NCBI RefSeq assembly: GCF_002975275.1
Contig: NZ_PCOQ01000010.1
Coordinates: forward strand, 141,528 to 205,527
Origin: Achromobacter sp. MYb9
GTDB taxonomy: Bacteria > Pseudomonadota > Gammaproteobacteria > Burkholderiales > Burkholderiaceae_B
Length of the DNA stretch: 64,000 nucleotides
Direction: 5' to 3'
Shown: in pieces, positions 1 through 10,900 of the stretch
How positions within the stretch are numbered: position 1 is the stretch's first letter
Layout of the letters: the number at the start of each line of letters is the position of its first letter
Program-made: the position numbers and the translations under genes
Notes under the pieces: model-generated
The model's database searches: none
What the model was told of the DNA's origin: nothing
What the model saw: the letters and a program-made list of their open reading frames with translations, nothing else

Positions 1-92
1 CCGTTGGAAGAATTCAAGGACAGACACGCCTCGACTTGCCAGGTAGGGCGCCATGTATAGAAGACTACGAAGCTTGATGCGGGGCCGACGGG

Positions 93-461
93 GTGATATC
101 GAATCAGACACGGGAATGTCCACGCGATGAACTCCGGTCCGGCCCAGGTATGTGGGAGGTTCTTGAGGCCATGGCTAGGTTAGCGAGTAATCAGTTTTTC
201 GAAAACTCCAGGCCGGGAAATGATGCAGTAAATCGGCCGGAAGCGTGCAGCCGCCGAATCTACCTTGTGGCTTGTGCGAACCAGCTCGGAACTATCGGTA
301 TGAGACAACTGGCCGTGGATAATGAGACTTTTCCGGCGGACCATGGACGGCAATTTGTGGATTATTCAAACACCTTTGGGCTGATGTCGCCGTTTTCGAA
401 AGCAATCAAGCGCATTGCATTTGGCATCGAATGGCAAGACACCGTTAACTCATTCTCCTAA
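93..461 (+). CDS. Hypothetical protein (weak candidate)
   Basis: A 122-codon open frame from a GTG. I recognise no domain, signal peptide or membrane segment, and there is no convincing ribosome binding site. The composition is less GC-rich than most of the window, matching the sulfatase segment that follows, so it may be part of the same imported piece or a degraded gene. It could equally be a chance frame. The 241 bases from its stop to the next gene hold no other gene I can support. Confidence 0.25.
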   Translation: MISNQTRECPRDELRSGPGMWEVLEAMARLASNQFFENSRPGNDAVNRPEACSRRIYLVACANQLGTIGMRQLAVDNETFPADHGRQFVDYSNTFGLMSPFSKAIKRIAFGIEWQDTVNSFS

Positions 462-599
462 CCTAGCCTCGCCCTAGCGGCGAAGGGAAGTCACGGAGCA
501 GATTGGGCCTCTCTTATTTTTGGGCTTGGACGCAGAGCGAAGACTGCCCGCATCCAGTCCAATGGTCACGAGTCCCACGGCTGCCGCGTCGGTGTTGAA

Positions 600-686
600 T
601 GACGATGTCGTCGCGCATCAGTTTAATGATGCCCTAATACATCATCGTCGCTAACACTCGCCTCGCGAATAGGATTTATATATAAA
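600..686 (+). promoter_or_regulatory. Putative promoter/operator before the FGE-sulfatase pair
   Basis: Two nested inverted repeats (GACGATG at 601-607 with CATCGTC at 643-649; ATGATG at 626-631 with CATCAT at 640-645) are followed by an AT-only 12-bp palindrome at 675-686 just before the gene. The dyads are read directly. That they bind a regulator, and that the AT palindrome contains the -10 element, is inference. Confidence 0.3.
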
Positions 687-702
687 TTTGCACGCAGAAG
701 TA

Positions 703-1710
703 ATGTGCGACGGGGAAATGGTGACTATGCAGATCAATGCGGCGTGTACGGATTTATCATCGGAGCGTATGTCTGCTGAGATGGTGTACGTGCACAGTGG
801 GACATTCTGGATGGGCTCTGACCATCACTATCCAGAAGAAAAACCGGCTCATCGCGTAGGTGTCGAGGGGTTTTTCATCGATAAAGCCCCAGTCAGCAAC
901 GCGCAGTTTGCCGAGTTTGTTGCGGCGACCGGTCATCGCACGTTTGCCGAATTGGCGCCTGACCCACGTGACTATCCCGGTGCATTGCCTGAGATGCTAT
1001 ATGCAGGGTCGCTGGTCTTTCGCCAGCCGTCCGGACGGGTCGACCTGAACGATTGGTCGCTGTGGTGGGAGTTCATGCGGAACGCCAACTGGCGCCAGCC
1101 CTATGGGCCGCACAGTAGTATTGCGGGATTGGATGATCATCCAGTCGTCCATGTCAGCCTCCATGACGCGCTGGCTTACGCCCGGTGGAAGGGGAAGGAT
1201 CTCCCCACGGAAGCCGAGTGGGAATTTGCCGCTCGAGGGGGGCTCGAACAGGCTGAATATGCTTGGGGATCTGAATTTACCCCTAGCGGTCGTCATATGG
1301 CCAACACTTGGCAAGGATCGTTTCCGACGACCAATCATCATCTCGACGGATATTCCCGCACTTCGCCGGTAACTGCCTTCCCGCCTAACGGATATGGCAT
1401 CTACGACATGATCGGAAACGTCTGGGAGTGGACATCGGACTGGTTTGCTCCCAGGCATGAGGTGGACACCAGGAAAACTTGCTGCATACCCAGAAACCCT
1501 CGTGGGGGCCTTGAGTCTGCCAGCTATGACCCGTGTCTGCCCAATATAAAAATCCCGCGCAAGGTGTTGAAAGGCGGCTCGCATCTGTGTGCTCCGAACT
1601 ACTGTCGCCGCTATCGACCAGCGGCCCGACATGCCGAAGCAATCGACACCTCAACAAGTCATGTCGGCTTTAGATGTGTTGTTCGAACTGGAAAATTCAA
1701 TGAAATTTAG
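703..1710 (+). CDS. Formylglycine-generating enzyme (sulfatase-modifying factor family)
   Basis: Predicted copper-dependent oxidase that converts the active-site cysteine of sulfatases to formylglycine in the cytoplasm before export. The FGE-sulfatase fold is clear: MVYVHSGTFWMGSD near the N-terminus, PVSNAQFAEF, HPVVHVSLHDA, LPTEAEWEFAARGG, GNVWEWTSDW, and a C-terminal GGSHLCAPNYCRRYRP block. The two cysteines of that block (codons 1588-1590 and 1603-1605) match the catalytic Cys pair of true FGEs, which many SUMF1-domain proteins lack. The start is uncertain: TTG 688, ATG 703, ATG 718 and ATG 769 are all in frame, and ATG 703 is used here. It overlaps the sulfatase start by 11 bases, so the two are probably translationally coupled and function as an enzyme with its activator. 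Confidence 0.9.
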   Translation: MCDGEMVTMQINAACTDLSSERMSAEMVYVHSGTFWMGSDHHYPEEKPAHRVGVEGFFIDKAPVSNAQFAEFVAATGHRTFAELAPDPRDYPGALPEMLYAGSLVFRQPSGRVDLNDWSLWWEFMRNANWRQPYGPHSSIAGLDDHPVVHVSLHDALAYARWKGKDLPTEAEWEFAARGGLEQAEYAWGSEFTPSGRHMANTWQGSFPTTNHHLDGYSRTSPVTAFPPNGYGIYDMIGNVWEWTSDWFAPRHEVDTRKTCCIPRNPRGGLESASYDPCLPNIKIPRKVLKGGSHLCAPNYCRRYRPAARHAEAIDTSTSHVGFRCVVRTGKFNEI

Positions 1711-4081
1711 CCTAAAAATCAAAAAAACGCGCTGGTTCAGTGTAGGCACGACACTGCTGATGTTGGGGTCGCCTGTGGTAGCTCAGGAATCGCTGCCCTT
1801 TGCTCCCACGCCCTCGGGAAGTAAAGCGGGGCCGACCATTGCCGAATCGACCTACAGCCCGCTGCCCGCTAAATCGCATCTGCCAAAGAACGCGCCCAAT
1901 ATCGTTGTGATTATGCTTGACGATGTCGGCCCGGCGCTTCCGAGCACCTTTGGTGGTGTGATTAATACACCCACCTTAAGCCGCGTAGCGGCAGAGGGGA
2001 TCACCTATAACCGGTTCCATAATGCGGCAATGTGCTCGCCGACACGGGCAGCACTTCTGACGGGGCGCAATCATCATCGGGTCGGCTACGGCCAGATCGC
2101 AGAGCTGGCGAATGATTGGGATGGTTATTCAGGTCGAATTCCGCGCACTTCCGCGACAGCCGCTAAAGTGCTTGGCTATTATGGTTACGCAACGAGTGCC
2201 TTCGGAAAATGGCACAACACGCCAGCTAATGAAACTACGGCCGTCGGCCCCTACACGAATTGGCCGGCTGGACAGGGCGTCGGTTTCGACTACTTTTACG
2301 GCTTCCTTGCCGGTGAATCGTCGCAATGGGAGCCGGCGGTCGTTGAAAACACGGTTCGCGTGGATCCTTCTGAAGGTAAGAAGGAATATCACTTCACCGA
2401 AGATATGACGGATAAGACTGTCACATGGATCAAGCAGGTTCATGCCCTGACACCGGATCGGCCATTCTTCGTGTATTGGGCACCTGGAGCGTCGCACGGC
2501 CCGCATCATATTTTCAAGGAATGGGCGGACAAATATAAAGGTAAGTTCGACAAAGGTTGGGATGTGATGCGCGAAGATGTTTTTGCTCGTCAAAAAGAAC
2601 TTGGCTGGATTCCGAAAGACACGGAATTGACGCCTCGGCCTAAGACACTTGCCGCATGGACCGATATTCCAGAGGATGAAAAGCCGTTTCAAAGCCGGCT
2701 TATGGAAGTGTTTGCCGGCTATACCGAACACGCTGACGCTCAGGCTGGCCGGTTGATCGATACTTTGGATGAGCTGGGCATCCGTGAAAACACACTCGTC
2801 TTTTACATTTGGGGCGATAACGGCTCAAGTGCGGAAGGCCAGAACGGCACGATCAGCGAACTCTTGGCGCAGAATGGCATTCCTTCCGAGGTTAAGGATC
2901 ACATTCGGACCATGAACGAACTGGGTGGTCTGGATGTGCTCGGATCTCCCAAGGTGGATAACATGTACCATGCCGGGTGGGCTTGGGCTGGTTCTACGCC
3001 ATATCAATCCACAAAGCTGATCGCAGCGCATTTTGGCGGAACTCGCACGCCGCTTGCGGTTTCGTGGCCAAGCAGGATTAAGGCAGATAACACGCCGCGT
3101 TCGCAATTCCATCACGTCAACGATATCGTGCCGACGATCTATGACATTTTGGAAATTGCGCCGCCGAAGCTCGTCGACGGGATCAGCCAAGATCCGATCG
3201 ACGGCACCAGCATGACCTACTCTTTTGCATCCCCGACGGCGCCGGAACGCAAGGGTGAACAGTATTTCGAGGTCATGGGCAGTCGCGCCTACTATAAGGA
3301 CGGTTGGATCGCTTCGGTATTTGGGCCGAGAATCCCATGGCAAACAGGCATCGACCCTGCAATCATGCAATGGTCACCGAAAAACGATGTCTGGGAGCTC
3401 TATGAGCTCAACAAGGATTTCTCGCAGGCGAAGGATGTCGCTCCCCAAAATCCCGATAAGGTGAATGAGCTGAAGATCGCTTTCGATGCGAGTGCGAAGG
3501 ATAATAAGGTCAATCCGGTCGGTGGGGGATTATGGTCCATTGTTTTCCATCCTGAAGATGCTCCCTCCAATCCAGCCAAGATTTTCAATTACACACAGGA
3601 GGTTGTGGGTGTTCCCGAATTCACTGCACCGCGCCTTGGGTCACGAAGCAACCTTGTCACCATTGACGCGGATTTAAAACCCGACTCGAAGGGCGTGCTC
3701 TACGCGCTGGGGGCCGTCTCCGGCGGCCTGGCCGTGTGGGTCGAGAATGGAAAACTCAACTACGAATACAATCTGTTTGAGATCGAGCGGACCCAGTTGG
3801 AAACATCCGCTCCGCTTCCCACAGGGAAGGTCAAGATCGAGGTCGAAACGCGCAAGGTTGCTGGCGCCCGCCCGGCGCCTTTGGATATTGTCATCCGCGT
3901 GGACGGCAAAGAGGTCAGCAACGGGCGTGTCCCACGTTCCACGGCGCTCACCTTTACCGCCAATGACGCCTTTGACGTTGGTCGAGATAGCTATTCCCCG
4001 GTCTCACTTGCATATTTCGATCGTAAGCCTTTTACTTTCAACGGAAATATCCGTCATCTAAAGGTCGAATATTTGGACTGA
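1700..4081 (+). CDS. Secreted type I (formylglycine) arylsulfatase
   Basis: Sulfate-ester hydrolase of the alkaline-phosphatase superfamily, about 793 residues, like the large bacterial arylsulfatases. ATG 1700 is preferred over the longer open frame because it gives a Sec signal peptide (basic KIKKTR start, hydrophobic stretch, VVAQ cleavage region) and overlaps the end of the FGE gene. Metal-ligand aspartates lie in IVVIMLDDVGP. The signature CSPTR has its cysteine at about residue 112 (codon 2033-2035) and fits C-X-P-X-R, the FGE substrate motif. A GDNGSSAEGQNG segment supplies further metal-site residues, and a beta-rich C-terminal domain follows. Probable role: periplasmic sulfur scavenging; the substrate cannot be read from sequence. 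Base composition is lower in GC than most of the window, suggesting transfer. Confidence 0.92.
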   Translation: MKFSLKIKKTRWFSVGTTLLMLGSPVVAQESLPFAPTPSGSKAGPTIAESTYSPLPAKSHLPKNAPNIVVIMLDDVGPALPSTFGGVINTPTLSRVAAEGITYNRFHNAAMCSPTRAALLTGRNHHRVGYGQIAELANDWDGYSGRIPRTSATAAKVLGYYGYATSAFGKWHNTPANETTAVGPYTNWPAGQGVGFDYFYGFLAGESSQWEPAVVENTVRVDPSEGKKEYHFTEDMTDKTVTWIKQVHALTPDRPFFVYWAPGASHGPHHIFKEWADKYKGKFDKGWDVMREDVFARQKELGWIPKDTELTPRPKTLAAWTDIPEDEKPFQSRLMEVFAGYTEHADAQAGRLIDTLDELGIRENTLVFYIWGDNGSSAEGQNGTISELLAQNGIPSEVKDHIRTMNELGGLDVLGSPKVDNMYHAGWAWAGSTPYQSTKLIAAHFGGTRTPLAVSWPSRIKADNTPRSQFHHVNDIVPTIYDILEIAPPKLVDGISQDPIDGTSMTYSFASPTAPERKGEQYFEVMGSRAYYKDGWIASVFGPRIPWQTGIDPAIMQWSPKNDVWELYELNKDFSQAKDVAPQNPDKVNELKIAFDASAKDNKVNPVGGGLWSIVFHPEDAPSNPAKIFNYTQEVVGVPEFTAPRLGSRSNLVTIDADLKPDSKGVLYALGAVSGGLAVWVENGKLNYEYNLFEIERTQLETSAPLPTGKVKIEVETRKVAGARPAPLDIVIRVDGKEVSNGRVPRSTALTFTANDAFDVGRDSYSPVSLAYFDRKPFTFNGNIRHLKVEYLD

Positions 4082-4315
4082 TCGTTGACAACTTCGGCTA
4101 CGCCGCAGTAGGCGATGCGGCGGTCCCTCTCGACAACTTGATGAAGCATGCAACTGGCTTGAGGCCATCGGCATCCACCGGTCGAGGACAAGTTTGGTCG
4201 GTACCAAAGATCTTCTCTGATTTGGTGAGGTGACAACTTGCAAATGCCACAACCCATTGCCGTCCTTGGTGGCGGCTCCTTTGGACAGCGGTTCAGTTGT
4301 CGCGCCGATCAGCTT
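4082..4315. other. Intergenic stretch, possible gene remnant
   Basis: No complete gene is supported. A plus-strand frame is open for 49 codons from 4084 to the TGA at 4231-4233 and reads like natural protein sequence (for example DNFGYAAVGDAAVPLDNL), but it has no start. It may be the tail of a deleted gene at an insertion junction. I could not assign it to a family. Confidence 0.3.
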
Positions 4316-4732
4316 TCACTCTAACCACTGCGGATTCCAGACAATTTCCCAGAGGTGTCCGTCGGGGTCCTGAAAGTATCCCGAATAACCACCCCAGAAC
4401 GTCTCGTGCGGTGGCTTGACGATCGTTGCCCCTGCCGCACCGGCCTGAGCCATGACAGTGTCAACTTCGACTTTTGACGAGACATTGTGACCAAGCGTCA
4501 TCTGGGTCGGATTGAACGGCACTGTCGTCAATCCTGTGTCGTGAGAAATGCTCCTCTGCGGCCAGAGCGCCAAACGCAGGCCGGACTGCAAATCTAAAAA
4601 CACAACGGCGCCGTGCTCGAATTCCGTGCCTACGATGCCATCGGTAGAAAGGCCTAACCCATCCCGGTAGAAGCTCAACGACACGTCAAGATCTTCAACG
4701 CCTAGGGTGATAACGGTAACTCGTGGCTTCAT
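4316..4732 (-). CDS. VOC (glyoxalase/dioxygenase-fold) family protein
   Basis: A 138-residue vicinal-oxygen-chelate protein with two beta-alpha-beta-beta-beta units: VTVITLGVEDLDVSLSFYRDG at the N-terminus and a C-terminal YFQDPDGHLWEIVWNP, whose E is the usual metal ligand. The family includes glyoxalases, fosfomycin-resistance proteins and dioxygenases; the substrate cannot be inferred here. A GGAGG sequence seven bases before the ATG supports the start. It is convergent with the sulfatase and appears to stand alone. Confidence 0.85.
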   Translation of the reverse strand: MKPRVTVITLGVEDLDVSLSFYRDGLGLSTDGIVGTEFEHGAVVFLDLQSGLRLALWPQRSISHDTGLTTVPFNPTQMTLGHNVSSKVEVDTVMAQAGAAGATIVKPPHETFWGGYSGYFQDPDGHLWEIVWNPQWLE

Positions 4733-4943
4733 GTTCGTGCCTCCGTTTGAATTGCGAGTTTATCTCCGCCGTCTCTCAGTAGCGAGGGAAGTCGTCAACG
4801 AGGGATGCCCTTCGACCCATTGCGGCCACTAGCGGCGGAGCACCGGCGGCGCTGAGCCATTGTGGAACCGGTGTTCATGGTAGCGGCCACCTTTCAGAGA
4901 TTTCTAGCCGACACCTCTACAGTGGAATGTCGCCGCGACGAGA
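4733..4943. other. Intergenic stretch without recognised gene
   Basis: It lies between two minus-strand genes. It holds the VOC gene's ribosome binding site at its left edge. GTCGC-G-GCGAC dyad symmetry follows the glucan synthase stop (about 4930-4940), but with no T-run, so it is not a convincing intrinsic terminator. Confidence 0.4.
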
Positions 4944-7900
4944 TCACGCCTGTAACACGATCATGACCTCACGATCTCTCCCATCGTCCAGCAAGGGAAT
5001 TTCCCCTGATTTCTGCAGCACTCCATCAAGCGTCACGTAGCCCGCCCCATTTTCGGACTGTCCGCGCAGGGCGGTCACGGAGTACAGCGTAGCCCCGTGC
5101 CGATAGTGCAGCTTGAAGGTGTTCCAGTCCGCAGGCAGACAGGGGTGGAAGCTCAAGGAAGCGCCGCGCCGACGCATGCCTAGTACCGATTCCAGGATCA
5201 GGCGGTACATCAGGCCTGACGAGCCGGTGTACCAGGTCCAGCCGCCACGGCCTTGCTGCCCAGGCGTAGTGTAGATATCCGCCGCCATGACATAGGGCTC
5301 CACCTTGTAGACGGCGGTTTTTGCGGGGGAGTCGGAATGGCTAATGGGGTTGAGCATCGTGAGCAGGTCGCCGATGCGCGCGTTTTCTCCCAGGCCGCAG
5401 AACGCCATGGCGGTCCAGATGGCGGCGTGGGTGTACTGGCCGCCGTTTTCGCGCACGCCGGGCACATAGCCTCGGATGTAGCCGGGATTCAGGGCGGAGG
5501 AATCGAAAGGCGGGTCAAGCAGCCGTATCAGTCCGCGTGCGTTGTCGATCAGCCGCTCATCCACGGCCTGCATGGCAAGGCGGGCGCGGTCTTCCCGGGC
5601 GGCGTCCGACAGCACGGCCCAGCTTTGCGAGATAGCGTCGATCTGGCATTCCGGGTTCTCGGCGGACCCCAAGGGGCTGCCGTCATCGAAATAGGCCCGC
5701 CTGTACCACCCGCCGTCCCAGCCGGACTCCTCGAGCCGCGAGCGCAGCCGCGCGGCTTCCGATTCGCAATGCGCAGCGAACGGCAGGTCTTCTCGCGCGC
5801 GGGCTAGGGCCGCGAACCGCGTCAGTGTGTTGTAGAGGAAGAAGCCCAGCCAGACGCTTTCCCCGCGACCGTCCTCGCCGACCTTGTCCATGCCGTCGTT
5901 CCAGTCGCATGATCCAATCAGCGGCAGGCCATGGGACCCAAAGGCGCTCAAGGCATGCGACAGAGCACGCGTGCAGTGCGCATACAGGCTGGCCGTCTCC
6001 CTGGACGGTGTGGGGTTGTCGTAGTTGGACGATTCCCCTGGGTTGAGCTGGCGGCCCTCAATGAATCCCGCCATGTCGTCCAGCACATCCGAGTCCCCAG
6101 TCACTTCCACATAGTGGCAGGCGGCGAACGGTAGCCACAGGTAGTCGTCCGAGCAGCGCGTGCGCACCCCGCGATTCGAAGGCGGGTGCCACCAATGCAG
6201 CACATCGCCCTGCACGAACTGCTGGGCCGCGCAGCGCAACAGGTGCTCACGCGCCAGGGCGGGGCGAGCGATCACCAGCGCCATGACGTCCTGCAACTGG
6301 TCTCGAAAACCGAAGGCGCCGCCCGACTGGTAGTGGCCGCTGCGCGCCCACAGCCGGCATGCAAGCGTCTGGTAGAGCAGCCAGCCATTGGCCAGCGTGT
6401 TCACGGCAGGGTCGGGCGTGTCGATGCGCACGACTCCCAGCGTATCGCGCCAGTACCGTCTGACGGCCTGGAGTTCGCTGCCCGCCGCACCCAGTTCGCC
6501 GTACCGGCGCACCAGGTGCCTGACGTGCTCGACGCCTTGCGAAGAGGCACCAAGGTGGAACAGGATTCTGACGTCCTGCCCGTCCTCCAGCGTGGCGGGG
6601 ACCTGGATGGCGGCGCAAGGATCGAGTCCCGCGCCTGTCCTGCCCGATAGCCGGCTGCGCCGCAGCGCTTGCGGGTGGCGCAGGGTGCCGTTTCTGCCGA
6701 TGAACTCCTTGCGGTCGCCGGTCATGGTCCGCGTCGGGGCGCTGGTGTCGAACCATGCGACGTGCCCGGAGAAATCGGTATTGAAGCTGTTGCGGGCCAG
6801 CAACGCCCCGGTCTCGGGATCGGTTTCCGTGACGACGTGCATGGAGGACTTGGCGCGCAGGTCGCCCAGCACCCACTCCACGTAGCCGGTCACCGACAGG
6901 CGCCGCCGGCGTCCCGACCGGTTGCGCAGCGTGAGCGCATAGAACTTCACGGGCGCATCCTGGGCAACGTGGATGGACAGTTCGGATTCGATGCCGTCCT
7001 CCACGTGCTCGAACACCGTGTAGCCAAAGCCATGGCGCGTGACGTAGGCGGAATCGCCGCCAGCCGGGTAGGGGGCCGGAGACCAGTATTGGCCGCTGCT
7101 CTCGTCGCGCAGGTAGAAGGCTTCTCCGCAGGCATCGCTGACCGCGTCGTTGTACCAGGGCGTGAGCCGGTATTCATGGGCGTTGTCGTTCCAGGTGTAG
7201 GCCTGCCCGCTTTCGGACACGACCGTGCCGAAGCCGGCGTTCGCGATGACGTTCACCCAGGGCGCCGGCGTGCGCCGGTCCCGAGTCGTGGTGATCACGT
7301 ATTCCTCTCCATCTGGCGTGAATCCGCCCAGTCCGTTGTCGTGCAGGAGGATAGAGGCGCCCGAGCCGGGATCCGCCTGCGCCCCGGCCGACTGCACGGC
7401 GGGGGGCAGCACCGGCGTCGAGACCACCAAGGGTGCAATGCGCGTCTCGGGCAGGCCCAGGCGGTTCACCTGGTTGGACAAGGTGCCCAGCGTGTCACTG
7501 AGCGATATGCGCGACACCGCCTGCAGCAGCGTCCGGTCCTCTTCCGATATCTGGTCGCCGGGGCGAACGAAAATGCCGCCGGGGCGGTCGATGATGTGCG
7601 CTTCCACGCCCGCGGATATCAGGCCCATCATCCGGTCCTGGAGCGCCTGGCGGTAGCTGCCCATATCCTCGTTCCAGATCACCAGGTCCACCGCCACGCC
7701 CTTTTGCCGCCAGTAGGCATGCGCCTGAACCAGCTGGCGTACGAGCTGAAAGTTGGCGGGATCCTTGATGCGGAGCAGCACAATGGGCAGGTCGCCCGAG
7801 ATGGCGTATCCCCACAGGCCCGACTGTCCGCGGCGATTCTTCAGCAGCGTCGCCGCCTCGGCGCGCATGGCGGGGTTCTGATAGACGATGGCGTTGGCGA

Positions 7901-10900
7901 GCCGGGCGTAGAGCTGGGCGTCCGCCTCAGCGACGTTCAACTGGCGCAGGGTCACCTGCGCGTGTGTCCACGCAAGTTCCAGCGCCCGGTCAGCCAGGTG
8001 GCGATCCCGGTATTTGCTGATCAGGTTCATGCAGGCGCTGCGGCTGTCGCCCACGCCTTGCACCAGATCGATGACCATGGATTCTTCTGCTTCCAGCGTG
8101 ATCTCGCAACGGATCGCGGATACCGGGTCCAGTACCGAACCCTGGCTGCCCGTCAATGGCCCATCGCCCTCCAACGCCTGAGGGTCGGCCACCGAGCGGC
8201 CCCGGCCCAGGAAGATGGACCGGTCCGTTTCGTAGGAGGCGGTGCCGGGATGACCGCCATGGATCGCCAAGAGCTGGAACATCCACGGCGGGTTGTCCGC
8301 CGGGCTTCGGCCCCGGCGGGAACAAAGGATGGCGCGTTCGGACGGGACGATCTCGGTCTGCACAAAAAGATTGCTGAATGCCGGATGCAGTTCATCCGCC
8401 ATGGGCGGCGCGATAACGACCTCGGCATAGCAGGTGATTTCTATCGTCCGCCGCTCGCGGCTGCGATTCGTCAGGTGGCAGCGGCGCAGCTCGATATCGT
8501 CTTCCGGCGACACGACGATCTCGGTGTGTGTGTCGATCTGGTGGTCCGTGCGGCGGAATTCGGCGCGGCCTTCGGAGAAAATGACCTCGTAGTGATCTGG
8601 CCGCGTCAAGGTAGGCTGGTGCGAGGTGGACCAGATCGCGCCGCTGTCCTTATCCTTCAGATAGCAGAACGTTCCCCAGTTGTCGCAGGTGCCGTCCTCG
8701 CGCCAACGGGTCACGGCCAGGTCTTTCCAACGGCTCGAGCCCGCGCCGCTGTTGGTGACCATGACGTGGTAGCGTCCGTTGGACAGAAGCTGCACTTCCG
8801 GGATCGCGCTGTCGGCGGTATCCAGCACGCGCACCGGCGTTTCGGGCTGCCCCGTCGCGGTGCTGCGAATGACCGACAATTCGGCTGCCTTTGCGAAGGC
8901 GGTCGCAGCGCGCGGGACCCGCTCCTGCAGCAGGAGCATGGTGGCCTGGAACGACGGATCCGCTTCAAAGCGTACCTGCATCGTTCGTCCCAGCAGTACG
9001 TTCGCGATAGACAGGAATCCCATGCCCTGGTGGTGCGCCATATAGGCATAGACGATCGCACCGGTCTTGCCCGGCGGCAGGCGGCGCGGCGTATAGTCGA
9101 TGGCCTCGTAGAATCCGTAGCGCCCCAGCAGGTTTTCCTTGGCCAGGCGCTGCAGATTGTGGCAGGCCTCGTCGGGCAACACCATCAGCGCCAGCATGGA
9201 CGCATACGGCGCCACCACCACGTCGTCGGCCAGCCCCCGCTTCAAGCCTAGCCCCGGCACGCCGAACGCCCGATACTGGTAATTCATGCCGATGTCGAAA
9301 AGGTTGTAGGCGCTTTCGGACATGCCCCAGGGGATGCCGAGCTTGTCGCCGTACTCGATCTGGGCGCGCACGGCCGACACGCAAGTCTGTTCCAGCAGGG
9401 TATGTGGGTAGGACGGCATGACGAGGCGTGGCATCAGGTATTCGAACATCGAGCCGCTCCACGACAGCAGCACCGTGCCGCTTGCGGCGCCGCTGAGCTG
9501 CCTGCCGAGGGCAAACCACGTTTCCTGCGGCAGTTGGCCCTGCGCAACCGCTACGAAGCTGCTAAGACGGGCCTCGGAGGCCAGCAAATCGTACAGCCCC
9601 TCGTCGCGCCGGCGTTCGGTGAGGTTGTAGCCGATGGCCAGCAGCCGGCTGCCCGGGTCGTACAGGAATCGATAATCCGCCACGGCCATTTCGGCCAGCG
9701 TGTCGGCCAGCACGGCGATCAAGGCAAGCCGATCGCGGGCGCGTTCACCCGCCGCGATCACTGCAAGCTCGGTTTCCAGCAGCCAGGTCTGCTCGTCGGA
9801 AGTGATATCCGGTGATGACAGCCGTTCTCGCAAGGTGGGCAGCACGCGCCTCGCCATGTCCGCGACCTGCTGCAAAGTCGGCATGGCATGCAGTTCGGGA
9901 ATGTCCCGCCATCCGGCGGCGTTGGCCAGGCCTGGCCACGGCGCAAGCAGCGCCAGCTCGCTGCGTGCGGCTTCGCATTGCTGCAGCAGCGCCTGGCAAT
10001 GCCAGAGCGCCTGCCCAAGTTCGGGCGCCGCATAGTGTCCTATCTGGGCTGAGGCCAGCGCGCATAGCCGATCCAGGTGCTGCTTCGCCTGGGGCAAGGT
10101 CAAGGCGCCGGCCTGGATGACGGAGTCCAGCGCGTCGGCGAAGGGCTCCAGCTCGGCGGAACTCCCTTCGGAGACGCTTTCCCGCAGGACCGCCAATGCA
10201 TCGGCGCATCCCTGAAATGTGCGGGGATGCAGGAGGGGCGCCTGCGCTAGTTCCAGCAGCCCGGGCCGCAGGGTGAGCAGATGGCCGGCAAGATTGCCGC
10301 TGTCCACGGTCGAAATGTAGAGCGGGGCCAGCGGCTTCAGGGTGATGGTGTCGTACCAGTTGTAGAAGTGCCCCAGATAGCGCTCCAGCGTGGCCATGGT
10401 GCCCAGCGACGCGTGCGTCTTTTCCAACAGGCGGCTCGCCTGGAGGTAGCCGAAGTCATAGGCGGCCAGGTTGGCCAGCAACGCCAGGCCGAGGTTCGTG
10501 GGCGAGGTGCGGTGCGCGATGCTCGGGGACGGCCGGTCCTGGATGTTGTCGGGTATCAGCCAGTTGTCTTGCGCGCCGCCATGGCCGTCGAAAAACGACC
10601 AGGTCTTGCGCGCCAGCATCCTCAGGAACTCGGTCTGGTCGGGGGACAAGTCGATCTTGGCAAGTACCGGCGGGCGGCTTAAGCGCCAGGCGATGACTGG
10701 CATCGCCGCCCAAAGCGCCAGAACCGGCAGGGCGGCGCCCCAGGCCGATGGGTTCAGCAGCATCACGCCGACTCCGATGGCGGCGGCGAGCAGGGGGGAA
10801 CTCCAGACGGAAAGCAGGATAGGACCGGACCGCGTTCCGCCGTCGCGGTTGGTGACGCTGGACGGCTTCCATTCCAGCAGCCTCCGGCGCGAGACCGTCA

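Noticed and set aside
4084..4233. 49-codon frame after the sulfatase, considered as a transposase or enzyme tail
   Set aside because: No start and no family match that I can defend; reported only as part of the intergenic description.
6669..9251. 860-codon plus-strand frame opposite ndvB
   Set aside because: Antisense shadow of GC-rich codons; low-complexity Arg/Gly/Ala/His text, no domain, while the minus strand encodes recognised catalytic blocks throughout.
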